NCBI RefSeq assembly: GCF_049532985.1
Contig: NZ_CP186693.1
Coordinates: forward strand, 5,642,001 to 5,706,000
Source of the DNA: Promicromonospora sp049532985
Lineage (GTDB): Bacteria > Actinomycetota > Actinomycetes > Actinomycetales > Cellulomonadaceae
Direction: 5' to 3'
DNA: 64,000 bases
In this document: positions 51,254-59,969 of the stretch, one piece after another
Numbering within the stretch: the stretch's first letter is position 1
How the letters are laid out: each line of letters opens with the position of its first letter
The notes under the pieces: generated by a model
What the model was told of the DNA's origin: nothing
Database searches by the model: none
Seen by the model: the letters and a program-made list of their open reading frames with translations, nothing else
Program-made: the position numbers and the translations under genes

Positions 51254-51745
51254 GTGAATGAGACGGAGTGCGCGTTGATGACCGAACGTCGTGTGCCGTC
51301 GGCGCGCGAGGCTGCCGAGGCGTGGGAGTCGTTGTTCCGGGCCCAGGTGACGGTGATGCGCCGGCTCCTGGCCGACGACATCTGGGGCGACCTGAGCATG
51401 CGCGAGTACGACGTGCTGTTCACGCTCGCCCTCGCACCGGGCGAGACGCTCCGGCTGCGGGAGCTCAACGAGAACATCCTCATGGCGCAGTCCTCGCTGT
51501 CGCGCATGGTGGAACGGCTGGAGAAGCGCGGGCTGGTGCGTCGGCACCCCGCGCCCGAGGACGGCCGGGGTGTGCTGGTGAGCCTGACGGAGGAGGGCTC
51601 GGCCACCCAGAAGGAGCTCGGCCGGCGCCACGTGCGGTCCATCGCGCACTACGTGACCCCGGCGATGGACGCCGCCGACCTGGTCCGGCTCCGGGAGCTG
51701 ACCGAGGCCCTGCGCGCTGCCCAGGCGGACATCGAGGATTTCTGA
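51254..51745 (+). CDS. MarR family transcriptional regulator
   Basis: 163 residues. The winged helix covers about 45-120: LSMREYDVLFTLALAPGETLRLRELNENILMAQSSLSRMVERLEKRGLVRRHPAPEDGRGVLVSLTEEG, with the wing DGRG. The start is ambiguous: GTG 51254 or ATG 51278, the latter after GGAG. The region before it has TGGTG/CACCA arms (51193-51210) and two CAGGTAG repeats 24 bp apart (51217, 51241), which may be its operator. No obvious target gene other than itself. Confidence 0.9.
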   Translation: MNETECALMTERRVPSAREAAEAWESLFRAQVTVMRRLLADDIWGDLSMREYDVLFTLALAPGETLRLRELNENILMAQSSLSRMVERLEKRGLVRRHPAPEDGRGVLVSLTEEGSATQKELGRRHVRSIAHYVTPAMDAADLVRLRELTEALRAAQADIEDF

Positions 51746-51787
51746 CCCGGGCGCCGTCACAACCCGGCTGACCTGCGCAGATGCTCT

Positions 51788-52687
51788 TCAGGCCGAACGG
51801 GCCCGGTGCCGGATCGCCTCCACCACGGCCCGGACCGCAGCCCGGTCGAGGGTGGGGCGCCGGGTCACGAGATGGATGTCCCGGCGGGGCGGGTCGACGA
51901 GGTCCAGCGTGCGCACCGCGTAACGGTCGTGCACGGCGAGCAGTGGCAGCAGCGTGATCGAGAGCCCCGCCTCGACGTGGTTCAGCAGCGTCCCGTGACT
52001 CTCGAAACGGGCCACCGTCGTGGGGGTGAAGCCCGCCCGGCGGCAGAGGCGCTCCGCCAGGTCGGCGAGGTGCGCGCCGGGATGCTCGAACGCCCACGGC
52101 TCGTCGGCGAGGGAGGCCAGGTCGACGCGGCCGGAGCGCTGGCCCGCCGGGGTGTCGCGCGCCGTCACGAGCACCACGCGGTCACCGGTGAGCGGCAGGC
52201 GCGCGAGGTCGGCGTCGGGTGGGACGGGGGCGTCCGGGAAGTCGGCGCACACGGCGACGTCCACCTCGCCGCGCTGCACGGCGGGCCGGCTGACCACGGG
52301 CTCGGCCTCGGTGAGCCGCACCGAGATCCGGGGGTGCGCGGTGGCGAGGTCCGTCACGGCGGGCACCACGATGTCGTGGAAGGCGCTCGTGAAGGCGGCC
52401 ACCCGCACCACGCCCGTGGCCTCGGAGTACAGGCCCGCGAGGTCGGCCTCGGCGGTGGCGATCCGGTCGAGGATGTCGGACGCGTGGCCCGCGAGGGTGA
52501 CGCCGGCCGGGGTCAGCCGGATGCGCCGTCCCGTGCGCTCGAAGAGCTGGGCCTTCGTCTCGGTCTCCAGCGTCGCGAGCTGCTGGGACACGCTAGAGGG
52601 GCTCATGTGGGTCGCCTCGGCCACCGCGCGCACGGTGCCGAGCAGGTGGAGCTGGTGCAGGAGCCGGAGCCGCCAGGGGTTGAGCAT
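51788..52687 (-). CDS. LysR family regulator, probably of alanine dehydrogenase
   Basis: 299 residues. The winged helix begins LNPWRLRLLHQLHLLGTVRAVAEATHMSPSSVSQQLATLETETKAQLFERTGRRIRLTPAG. The sensor domain starts at VVRVAAFTSAFHDIVVPAV. It is divergent from alanine dehydrogenase (86 bp) with a LysR-type box between them, so it probably controls that gene in response to an amino acid. I use ATG 52687; the longer frame to 52750 crosses the box. Confidence 0.88.
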   Translation of the reverse strand: MLNPWRLRLLHQLHLLGTVRAVAEATHMSPSSVSQQLATLETETKAQLFERTGRRIRLTPAGVTLAGHASDILDRIATAEADLAGLYSEATGVVRVAAFTSAFHDIVVPAVTDLATAHPRISVRLTEAEPVVSRPAVQRGEVDVAVCADFPDAPVPPDADLARLPLTGDRVVLVTARDTPAGQRSGRVDLASLADEPWAFEHPGAHLADLAERLCRRAGFTPTTVARFESHGTLLNHVEAGLSITLLPLLAVHDRYAVRTLDLVDPPRRDIHLVTRRPTLDRAAVRAVVEAIRHRARSA

Positions 52688-52714
52688 GGCCCCATCTTTG
52701 TGCAGAGGCGCCGA

Positions 52715-52733
52715 ACATTCTATTCGGGAATGT
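52715..52733. promoter_or_regulatory. LysR-type binding box between divergent lysR and ald
   Basis: ACATTC-N7-GAATGT is a perfect dyad with the T-N11-A spacing of LysR sites, centred about 50 bp upstream of the alanine dehydrogenase start. Confidence 0.65.
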
Positions 52734-52773
52734 GTCCTGGACCCGCACACGACCGGATGCCTACCGTCGCCCT

Positions 52774-53892
52774 ATGAACATCGGCGTTCCCACGGAGACC
52801 AAGAACAACGAGTACCGCGTGGCGGTCACGCCCGCCGGCGCGCACGAGCTGGCCCGTCGCGGCCACGCCGTGCTCGTGCAGGCCGGCGCGGGACGGGGTT
52901 CGGGGTTCACCGACGACGCCTACCGGCTCGCGGGCGCGCGCCTGGTGGACACGGCCGACGAGGTCTGGGGAGAGGCCGAGCTGCTGGTCAAGGTCAAGGA
53001 GCCGATCGAGCCCGAGTACGGCTTCATGCGGCCGGACCTGACCCTCTTCACCTACCTGCACCTGGCTGCCTCCGCGCCGTGCGCCGAGGCGCTCCTGGCG
53101 GCGGGGACCACTGCCGTCGCCTACGAGACGGTGCAGCTCGCGGACGGTTCGCTGCCGCTGCTGAGCCCCATGAGCGAGGTCGCCGGGCGGCTGTCCGCGC
53201 AGGTCGGCGCCTACCACCTGATGCGCCCGCAGGGCGGCACGGGGGTGCTGATGGGCGGCGTCGCCGGCACGCCGAAGGCCAAGGTGGTGGTGATCGGCGG
53301 CGGCGTGGCCGGCGAGCACGCCGCGGCCAACGCGCTCGGGATGGGCGCCGACGTCACCGTCCTGGACGTCTCCCTGCCCGCGCTGCGCCGGCTCGAGGTG
53401 CGGTTCGGCGGAGCGGTGACCACGCGCGCCTCCACCACCTACGACGTGGCGGAGCAGGTCGAGTCCGCGGACCTGGTCATCGGGTCCGTCCTGGTGCCCG
53501 GCGCGGCGGCGCCCCGGCTCGTCACGGACGCCATGGTCAAGGCGATGCGGCCCGGTGCGGTGCTCGTCGACGTGGCCATCGACCAGGGCGGCTGCTTCGA
53601 GCACTCGCGCCCCACCACGCACGACGCCCCGACCTTCGCCGTCCACGACACCCTCTACTACTGCGTGGCGAACATGCCGGGCGCCGTGCCCGCGACGTCG
53701 ACCCGGGCGCTGACCAACGCGACCCTGCCGTACGTCGCCGCGCTCGCCGACCAGGGCTGGCGGGACGCGCTGCGCGCCGACGCGGCCCTGGCCCGGGGCC
53801 TGAACACCCACGCCGGGCAGGTCGCCAACCAGGGCGTCGCCGACGCGCTCGGCGTCGGCGCCGTCCCGCTGACCGAAATCCTCGCCGGCTGA
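52774..53892 (+). CDS. ald: Alanine dehydrogenase
   Basis: 372 residues. MNIGVPTETKNNEYRVAVTPAGAHELARRGHAVLVQAGAG is the family opening. KVKEPIEPEYGFMRPDLTLFTYLHLA carries the catalytic Lys and His. The NAD motif is VVVIGGGVAGEHAAANALGMGADV, and CFEHSRPTTHDAPTFAVHDTLYYCVANMPGAVPATST is conserved. It interconverts alanine and pyruvate plus ammonia. The ATG at 52774 has no ribosome site but stands 6 nt after TACCGT, as in leaderless actinobacterial transcripts. Confidence 0.95.
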   Translation: MNIGVPTETKNNEYRVAVTPAGAHELARRGHAVLVQAGAGRGSGFTDDAYRLAGARLVDTADEVWGEAELLVKVKEPIEPEYGFMRPDLTLFTYLHLAASAPCAEALLAAGTTAVAYETVQLADGSLPLLSPMSEVAGRLSAQVGAYHLMRPQGGTGVLMGGVAGTPKAKVVVIGGGVAGEHAAANALGMGADVTVLDVSLPALRRLEVRFGGAVTTRASTTYDVAEQVESADLVIGSVLVPGAAAPRLVTDAMVKAMRPGAVLVDVAIDQGGCFEHSRPTTHDAPTFAVHDTLYYCVANMPGAVPATSTRALTNATLPYVAALADQGWRDALRADAALARGLNTHAGQVANQGVADALGVGAVPLTEILAG

Positions 53893-53918
53893 TCGCCCGG
53901 ACCGCCTACGATCGGCGC

Positions 53919-55070
53919 GTGGAGCCGCTGCGCGTCGTCGTCTGCCCCGACTCGTTCAAAGGGAGTCTGTCCGCGTCCGAGGTCGCGTCCGCCGTCACCG
54001 ACGGTGTGCTGGACGTGGCCCCGGACGCCGTCGTCACCCGCCTGCCCATGGCCGACGGCGGTGAGGGGACGCTCGCCGCGCTGCTCGCCGTCTGGGGTGG
54101 GCAGCCGCTGACCGTCGAGACGGTCGACGCCATCGGCCGCCCCGCGTCGGCCCGGTGGGCCGTGTCGCCCGACGGACGCACCGCCGTCGTCGAGCTCGCC
54201 GAGGCCAGCGGCCTGCCGCGCGTCTCGGACGTGCCGCTCCAGCCGCTGCACGCGAGCACACGCGGTACCGGCGACGTCGCCCGCGCCGCACTGGACGCCG
54301 GGGTCGGCGAGATCCTGCTGTGCCTGGGCGGGTCCGCGTCGACGGACGGCGGGGCGGGCATCCTGACCGGCCTCGGCGCCCGTCTCCTCGACGCCGACGG
54401 TCGCCAGGTGCCCGACGGCGGCGAGGGACTCGCGTCCGTCGCGTCCCTGGACCTCACCGGGCTGCACCCGCGGGCCCGCGAGGTGCGCTGGCGGCTCGCC
54501 GTCGACGTCACCAACCCGCTGGTCGGCGAGCACGGGGCCGCGCACGTGTTCGGGCCGCAGAAGGGGGCGCGGGACGGCGTCGTGGACTTCCTCGACGACG
54601 CCCTGCGGCACTGGTCCGGGGTGCTGGAGCGCGAGACCGGGCAGGCCGTGGCCGAGGTGCCCGGCGCGGGTGCCGCCGGCGGCGTCCCGGCCGGCCTCGT
54701 CACGGTGCTCGGCGCCGAGACCACGCCGGGCGCCGTGCTCGTCGCCGAGACCGTCGGCCTGCCGGCCGCGCTGGCCGACGCCGACCTCGTGATCACGGGC
54801 GAGGGCTCGTTCGACTCGCAGTCGGTGCGCGGCAAGGTGGCCGACGGCGTGGCCCGCCTCGCCGCCGCATCACCGACCCGCCCGCCGGTGGTCGTCGTGG
54901 CCGGTCAGGTGCTGCTGCCGGAGGCGCAGGCCCGCGCCGCCGGGATCGCCGCCGCGTTCTCGATCGCGCCGGGGCCGGTCGAGCTGGACGACCTCATCGC
55001 CCGCACCGCCACGCGGCTGCGGGACGTCGCGGCGGCTGTCACGAGCCTGGTTGGCGCGGCGCGGCGCTGA
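53919..55070 (+). CDS. Glycerate kinase (GarK/GlxK type)
   Basis: 383 residues. VVVCPDSFKGSLSASEVASAVTDGVLD, LPMADGGEGTLAALL, LCLGGSASTDGGAGILTGLGARLLDADGR, VDVTNPLVGEHGAAHVFGPQKGA and VITGEGSFDSQSVRGKVADGV are the signatures of glycerate kinase type 1. It phosphorylates D-glycerate to 2- or 3-phosphoglycerate. It could complete the route from tartronate semialdehyde encoded at 12-17 kb, although it lies 30 kb away. GTG 53919 follows TACGAT by 6 nt without a ribosome site, so a leaderless transcript is likely. Confidence 0.93.
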   Translation: MEPLRVVVCPDSFKGSLSASEVASAVTDGVLDVAPDAVVTRLPMADGGEGTLAALLAVWGGQPLTVETVDAIGRPASARWAVSPDGRTAVVELAEASGLPRVSDVPLQPLHASTRGTGDVARAALDAGVGEILLCLGGSASTDGGAGILTGLGARLLDADGRQVPDGGEGLASVASLDLTGLHPRAREVRWRLAVDVTNPLVGEHGAAHVFGPQKGARDGVVDFLDDALRHWSGVLERETGQAVAEVPGAGAAGGVPAGLVTVLGAETTPGAVLVAETVGLPAALADADLVITGEGSFDSQSVRGKVADGVARLAAASPTRPPVVVVAGQVLLPEAQARAAGIAAAFSIAPGPVELDDLIARTATRLRDVAAAVTSLVGAARR

Positions 55071-55122
55071 TCTCCGGCTGGGCTCTGGGTGATTTCTGGC
55101 TGGCTTTGCCTGGGCTGCGGTT

Positions 55123-55186
55123 GGGCTCCTGGGCTCCTGGGCTCCTGGGCTCCGGGGCTCCGGGGCTGCGGGGCTGCGGGGCTGCG
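55123..55186. repeat. Eight-unit 8-bp tandem repeat
   Basis: Eight consecutive units of the form GGGCTCCT / GGGCTCCG / GGGCTGCG run without interruption, each variant clustered with its like. This is a non-coding microsatellite-like array. Confidence 0.85.
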
Positions 55187-55244
55187 GCTGGGCTCGGGGC
55201 CTCGGCGCCCGGTGCTACGCGCCGAGGTCGGTCACTTGTTCGTC

Positions 55245-55308
55245 AGGTCGGCAGTTTGCCTCGAGGTCGGCACAGGCCTGTACCGACCTCGAGGCAAACT
55301 GCCGACCT
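55245..55308. terminator. 26-bp perfect hairpin, convergent genes
   Basis: Arms 55245-55270 and 55283-55308 match over 26 bp without mismatch. The 12-nt loop contains the palindrome ACAGGCCTGT. It lies between the convergent glycerate kinase and MFS genes. Confidence 0.8.
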
Positions 55309-55418
55309 CGGCAAGGAGACTGCCGACCTGGGGGCAGACTGCCGACCTGGACTGCCTGGCGACCTGGACAGCCTGCCGACCTGGACAGCCCGCCGATGTC
55401 CGGGTGGCAGGACGCCGG

Positions 55419-56939
55419 TCAGCCCGGCTGACGGACCGGCGAGGCAGGTCGGTCCCGGTCGGGGTCGGCCGTGTCACGCCGGATCCGGAGCCACACGACG
55501 GCGCCGAGCGCGGCGACCACCTGCATCAGGCCGGTGACCACCAGCACCGGGCCGGCCCCGAACGCGCCGATCAGTGCGCCGCCGGCCAGCAGCCCGGCCG
55601 ACGCGCCGCCGGCGTGCAGCACGGTCTCGGCCGTGAACGCCGTGCGGCGCTCCGCGCCGGTGGTCCGGTCGACGATGAGCGCGTTGAGGGCCGCGATCCC
55701 GAACGGCATCGTGATACCGCCGACCGCGGACACCAGGCCGACGGCGACCAGGTCGGGCGCGGCCACCGGCAGCGCGAGGTACGCGAGGCCGAACACCACC
55801 CAGGAGATCACGATCGCCGGGATGCGCGGCACCCGGTCCACCACGAGCGGCGCGACGAACGACGCCCCGACGGTGGCGGCGCCGTAACCCGCCATCCCGG
55901 CTGCGATCAGCTCGCCCGGGCGGCCGAGCTCCGCACCGAGCAGGGCCAGGCCCAGCGTGAAGCCGAACCACGTGACGCCGCCGACTCCCGCCAGTCCCAG
56001 GCCGACGGCCAGGTCCGGGTGGGCGCGCAGCAGGGCGCGCACCGAGGAGCCGTCGTCGCTGCCGGCCGCGCGCCCGTCACCGACTCCCGCGCCGCCCTCT
56101 GTCCCGGCGGCCTCCCCGGCCGGCGCGACATCCACCGGCGCGACATCTGCCCGCCCGGCATCTGCCCGCCCGACATCTGCCCGCCCGGCATCTGCCCGCC
56201 CGGCATCTGCCCGCCCGACATCTGCCCGCCCGACATCTGCCCGCCCGGCATCTGCCCGCCCGGCATCCGCCTGCCCGCCGTCGTCCCACCCGCCGTCGTC
56301 GAGCACCACATCGTCGAACACCACATCGTCCAGCACCACATCGTCCTGCACGGCACCAGCCGTCCGCGCGGCCGGGACCGTGAGCATCACCGCGGCGGCC
56401 AGTGCGACCGCCGCCGCCTCGCACCACAGCAGCGGCTCGGTGCCCCAGACGACCAGCAGCCACGCGCCGAGCGCGGGCGCGAAGATCATCGACACGCGGT
56501 GCGCCAGGTCCTGCCAGGCCAGCGCCTTGGGGCCGACACCGGGCGGGATACCGGGCAGCTCCGCCAGGTCGGCGGTCAGGGCGCGCTGCGCCGGTGCGAG
56601 CAACGCCGAGGCAGCTCCGGTGACCAGGCCGGACGCACACAGCACCACCGCGCCGACGCCCACGGTGGCCGCCGCGACGGGCACCAGGGCGAGCCCGAGC
56701 GCCTGGACGACGAGCAGGACGGCCAGCGCCCGGCCCGACGTGAGGTGCGGTCGCAGGCGCCGTCCCCACCAGGCGGAGGTGAGCAGCGGCAGCCCGGCGA
56801 AGCCGCCGACGAGGCCGGTGGTCCAGGCGTCGCCCGTCTGGTCGAGCGCGACCAGGGGCAGGGCGACGGCGGTGATGCGCTGACCGGTCCAGGTGACGAA
56901 GGTCGTGGCGGTCAGCGTGACGAGGTGAGGATGGCGCAC
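55419..56939 (-). CDS. MFS transporter with an expanded repeat loop
   Basis: About 506 residues. The N-terminal half has six membrane segments (LTATTFVTWTGQRITAVALPLVAL to VALAAAVMLTVPAA) and the C-terminal half six more (VGLGLAGVGGVTWFGFTLGLALLG to VTGLMQVVAALGAVVWL), with GGFAGLPLLTSAWWGRRLRP as the loop 2-3 motif. The central cytoplasmic loop, normally about 30 residues, is about 110 long: a DDVVLDD-type stretch, then nine GRADA/GRADV-type units, then a Gly/Ala/Asp tail. It is a probable drug or metabolite efflux carrier, divergent from a LysR gene (57012). The start is uncertain; GTG 56939 gives the usual short N-terminus, ATG 56990 is also open. Confidence 0.85.
   Translation of the reverse strand: MRHPHLVTLTATTFVTWTGQRITAVALPLVALDQTGDAWTTGLVGGFAGLPLLTSAWWGRRLRPHLTSGRALAVLLVVQALGLALVPVAAATVGVGAVVLCASGLVTGAASALLAPAQRALTADLAELPGIPPGVGPKALAWQDLAHRVSMIFAPALGAWLLVVWGTEPLLWCEAAAVALAAAVMLTVPAARTAGAVQDDVVLDDVVFDDVVLDDGGWDDGGQADAGRADAGRADVGRADVGRADAGRADAGRADVGRADAGRADVAPVDVAPAGEAAGTEGGAGVGDGRAAGSDDGSSVRALLRAHPDLAVGLGLAGVGGVTWFGFTLGLALLGAELGRPGELIAAGMAGYGAATVGASFVAPLVVDRVPRIPAIVISWVVFGLAYLALPVAAPDLVAVGLVSAVGGITMPFGIAALNALIVDRTTGAERRTAFTAETVLHAGGASAGLLAGGALIGAFGAGPVLVVTGLMQVVAALGAVVWLRIRRDTADPDRDRPASPVRQPG
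56142..56276 (-). repeat. Nine-unit 15-bp coding tandem repeat
   Basis: Nine units of 15 bp (plus-strand form GACATCTGCCCGCCC or GGCATCTGCCCGCCC; the last degenerate) encode the pentapeptide GRADA/V in the central loop of the MFS carrier. Units differ only at the second base, which switches Ala and Val. Being a multiple of three, length change keeps the frame. Confidence 0.92.
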
Positions 56940-57011
56940 CCTGCCATCGTGCGGGTGCACGTCGCGGGCCGGTAGACGGCTGCCCCGCATGGGCAGGCAT
57001 AGGCTGGTGCT

Positions 57012-57890
57012 ATGACCTCATACCCCACGGTCGAGGACCTCCGCCTGGTCGACGCCGTCGCGCGGCACGGGTCCCTCGGCGCAGCGGCCCGCGAGCTGCT
57101 GGTGAGTCAGCCCTCGGCGAGCCAGCGGCTCGCCGCGCTGGAACGGCGCGTGGGGGTCACGCTGTTCGAGCGGGACACGACCGGCGCCCGGCTGACGGCC
57201 GCGGGGCGCGAGTTCAGCGACCAGGCCGCGCACGTGCTCGACCACCTCGCGGCCATCGTCGAGCGCACCCTGTCGGCCGCCCAGTCGCGCACCGTCTCCG
57301 TGGGCGCGTTCCCCAGCATCGCGGGCACGCTGTTCGCGGCGCTCGACGTGCTGCTCGACGACGCCGTGGTGCAGCCCGTGGTGGACCACGGCCCGAGGCT
57401 GCTGGAGTGGGTGGAGCGTGGCACGCTCGACGCGGCCTTCACCGGCATCGCGAAGCAGGTGCCCATCGCCCGCGGCCTGGTGGTCACCGAGGTGGGGCGC
57501 CACGACCTGGTGACGCTCCTGCCCGACGGCGCTCCCGAACCCGGTCCGGGCCGCCGGCCGTACGCCGGGCAGACGGTCGTCTACTGTCCGCTCGACCTGA
57601 GCGGGGACGCCCTGCACCGCCGGCTCACCGAGCTCGGCGCGCACGCCCGGCCCGGCGCGACGGCGGAGGCCGCGGTGCGGACGGCGCGGGAACGGCGGTG
57701 CGCCGTCGTCGTCCCGGACATGGTGGCGCGCTGGTACGCCGCGCCGGGCGACCGGACGGTGCCCGCACCGACCCGGGGGCGCGTCACGCTGTCGATGGTG
57801 ACGCGGAGCCCTGCCCCGGCGGTGCTGCTGGACGCGCTGCCGGGCCTGCGCGACCGGCTCCGCACGGGGAACGTGCACGCCCGGTCCTAG
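57012..57890 (+). CDS. LysR family transcriptional regulator
   Basis: 292 residues. The winged helix reads PTVEDLRLVDAVARHGSLGAAARELLVSQPSASQRLAALERRVGVTLFERDTTGARLTAAG. The sensor domain from about 95 (RTVSVGAFPSIAGTLFAALDVLL) is shorter than average. Divergent from the MFS carrier (72 bp), which it probably controls. Confidence 0.9.
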   Translation: MTSYPTVEDLRLVDAVARHGSLGAAARELLVSQPSASQRLAALERRVGVTLFERDTTGARLTAAGREFSDQAAHVLDHLAAIVERTLSAAQSRTVSVGAFPSIAGTLFAALDVLLDDAVVQPVVDHGPRLLEWVERGTLDAAFTGIAKQVPIARGLVVTEVGRHDLVTLLPDGAPEPGPGRRPYAGQTVVYCPLDLSGDALHRRLTELGAHARPGATAEAAVRTARERRCAVVVPDMVARWYAAPGDRTVPAPTRGRVTLSMVTRSPAPAVLLDALPGLRDRLRTGNVHARS

Positions 57891-58008
57891 CCCGGTCGTC
57901 CTGACGGAATGCGTGACCTGGTGTTCTGACAGCATGTCGCTTCGATGTCACGTCCCGTTCGTCCCTCTGCGGGCGTGCCGGACCGCCGGACGGTGGAAAG
58001 ATGTCCGC

Positions 58009-59163
58009 ATGCCCGCCAACACCCCCCAGTCCGCGGCGCACGTCGCCGCGCCGTACGACGCCCTGCTGCTCTACTCCTTCGGTGGCCCGAACCAGCCCGA
58101 GGACGTGGTGCCGTTCCTCCGCAACGTCACCGCGGGCAAGGGCATCCCGGACGAGCGGCTCGAGGAGGTGGGCGAGCACTACTACGGGTTCGGCGGCAAG
58201 AGCCCCATCAACGAGCAGAACCTCGCGCTGAAGGCGGCGCTCGAGGCCGAGCTCGCCAGCCGGGGCATCGACATCCCGGTGGTCTGGGGCAACCGCAACT
58301 GGGAGCCGTACACCAACGACGCGGTCGACGAGCTGGAGAAGCTGGGCGCCGAGCGCGCCGTCGCGCTCGTGACCAGCGCGTTCTCCTCGTACTCCGGCTG
58401 CCGCCAGTACCGTGAGGACCTCGCGGTCACGCTCGACAAGCGTGGCCAGCTGGGCCCCGACGGGTCGACGAGCGTGCAGTTCGACAAGATCCGCTCCTAC
58501 TTCAACCACCCGGGATTCGCGCAGGCCAACGTCGACGCCGTCGTCGAGGCGTACGCCGAGCTCGCGGCGCAGGGTGGCTCCGGTGCGGACGCGCGGCTCG
58601 TCTTCGTCACGCACTCGATCCCGGACACCATGGAGGCCGCCTCGCGGATCTCCCACGCCACCTACTCCGAGCAGCACCTGGACCTCGCGCGGGTGGTCGC
58701 GGCCCAGGTGGCCGAGCGCGTCGGGCACGAGGTGCCCTGGGACCTCGCGTACTGCTCGCGCTCGGGCCCGCCCAGCCAGCCGTGGCTGGAGCCCGACGTC
58801 AACGACCACCTGGAGGCTCTGTCCGGCGAGGGCGTGCGTGACGTGGTGCTCTCCCCGATCGGATTCGTCTCCGACCACATGGAGGTCGCCTACGACCTCG
58901 ACACGGAGGCCCTGGCCACGGCGAAGGACCTCGGCATGACCGCCGTGCGGGCCGGCACCGTGGGCACGCGCGAGCCCTTCGTCGCCGGCCTGGTCGACCT
59001 GCTGCTGGAGCGGGCGGCGATCGCGCGCGGCGAGGAGGTCGAGGAGGCCACGGTCGGCGCCCTGCCGGCCTTCCGCTCGGTCTGCGCGCCGGGCTGCTGC
59101 CTGCGGCGCGACGGCGAGCCGAGCGGCGTCCCGGCGCTGTGCAGCACCGATCTGTACTCCTGA
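58009..59163 (+). CDS. cpfC: Coproporphyrin III ferrochelatase
   Basis: 384 residues. YDALLLYSFGGPNQPEDVVPFLRNVTAGKGIP is the ferrochelatase start. THSIPDT carries the metal-site His, and the conserved Glu lies further on in GFVSDHMEVAYDLD. The C-terminus has Cys residues in SVCAPGCC and ALCSTDL that match the [2Fe-2S] ligands of actinobacterial ferrochelatases. It inserts iron into coproporphyrin III. The ATG at 58009 has GGAAAG 8 nt upstream; the open frame to 57913 is not used. Directly followed by chdC, so it belongs to the coproporphyrin-dependent haem pathway. Confidence 0.94.
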   Translation: MPANTPQSAAHVAAPYDALLLYSFGGPNQPEDVVPFLRNVTAGKGIPDERLEEVGEHYYGFGGKSPINEQNLALKAALEAELASRGIDIPVVWGNRNWEPYTNDAVDELEKLGAERAVALVTSAFSSYSGCRQYREDLAVTLDKRGQLGPDGSTSVQFDKIRSYFNHPGFAQANVDAVVEAYAELAAQGGSGADARLVFVTHSIPDTMEAASRISHATYSEQHLDLARVVAAQVAERVGHEVPWDLAYCSRSGPPSQPWLEPDVNDHLEALSGEGVRDVVLSPIGFVSDHMEVAYDLDTEALATAKDLGMTAVRAGTVGTREPFVAGLVDLLLERAAIARGEEVEEATVGALPAFRSVCAPGCCLRRDGEPSGVPALCSTDLYS

Positions 59164-59197
59164 GGCCCGAGCGACGGCCGCGAGCGAGAGGTACGAC

Positions 59198-59947
59198 ATG
59201 AACGACGCACACGTGCACGGGGACACCGGGCACGAGATCGACACCACCGCCATCAACGAGGGCATCCGGTACACGATGTTCTCCGTCTTCTCCGTCACCG
59301 AGACGCTCCCCGCGGACGACGCCGAGCGCAAGGCCGTCGTGGCCGAGGCGGAGGCTGCGGTGGGTGGCGGCTTCGACCCGGCGGCGACGTCGGGCGACCT
59401 GGTGACCCGCGGCTGGTACGACGTGGGCGGCCTGCGCTCGGACGCGGACCTCATGCTCTGGACCCACGGCCCCTCGATCGAGTCCGTGCAGGGCGCCTAC
59501 CAGCGCCTGCGCGCGTCCGAGCTGGGCCGCTCGCTGGAGCCGGTGTGGTCGGTCGCCGCCCTGCACCGACCGGCCGAGTTCAACCGCGGCCACGTGCCGG
59601 CATTCCTCGCCGGCGAGACGCCGCGCGACTACCTGTGCGTCTACCCGTTCGTGCGGTCCTACGACTGGTACCTGCTGCCCGAGGACGAGCGTCGCACCAT
59701 GCTGCGCGACCACGGCATGGCGGCCGCGGGCTACAAGGACGTGCGGGCCAACACCGTCTCGGCGTTCGCGCTCGGCGACTACGAGTGGATCCTCGCGTTC
59801 GAGGCCGACGAGCTGCACCGCATCGTCGACCTGATGCGTGACCTGCGTGCCACCGAGGCCCGCCGGCACGTGCGCGAGGAGGTGCCGTTCTTCACGGGGC
59901 CGCGCACCACCCTCGCGGACTGGGCGGACCGGCAGCCTCTGAGCTGA
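59198..59947 (+). CDS. chdC: Coproheme decarboxylase (ChdC/HemQ)
   Basis: 249 residues, chlorite-dismutase-like fold. The actinobacterial features are RYTMFSVFSVTETLPADD, TRGWYDVGGLRSDADLMLWTHGPSIESVQGAYQRLRASELG, YPFVRSYDWYLLPEDERRTMLRDHGMAAAGYKDVRANTVSAFALGDYEWILAFEAD. The Tyr in SYDWYLL corresponds to the catalytic tyrosine that decarboxylates coproheme propionates. 34 bp after cpfC, so one operon; together they carry out the last two steps to haem b. Confidence 0.95.
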   Translation: MNDAHVHGDTGHEIDTTAINEGIRYTMFSVFSVTETLPADDAERKAVVAEAEAAVGGGFDPAATSGDLVTRGWYDVGGLRSDADLMLWTHGPSIESVQGAYQRLRASELGRSLEPVWSVAALHRPAEFNRGHVPAFLAGETPRDYLCVYPFVRSYDWYLLPEDERRTMLRDHGMAAAGYKDVRANTVSAFALGDYEWILAFEADELHRIVDLMRDLRATEARRHVREEVPFFTGPRTTLADWADRQPLS

Positions 59948-59969
59948 CCGCCGCCCGCCGGGTGAGCGG

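Larger units (their letters stand above)
55071..55418. other. 348-bp intergenic region made of repeats
   Basis: No coding signal is seen. The left part (to about 55200) is a G/C/T-biased tract with an 8-bp tandem array. The middle holds a 26-bp perfect hairpin. The right part has several direct copies of CTGCCGACCTGG-like words (about 55319-55385) that echo the hairpin arm. It separates the convergent glycerate kinase and MFS genes. Confidence 0.75.

Noticed and set aside
55907..56356. Collagen-like frame (GGQMSGGQM repeats) and its plus-strand counterpart over the MFS repeat
   Set aside because: These are other frames of the 15-bp repeat; the flanking frame encodes membrane helices of the MFS carrier on both sides of the repeat, which fixes the true frame.
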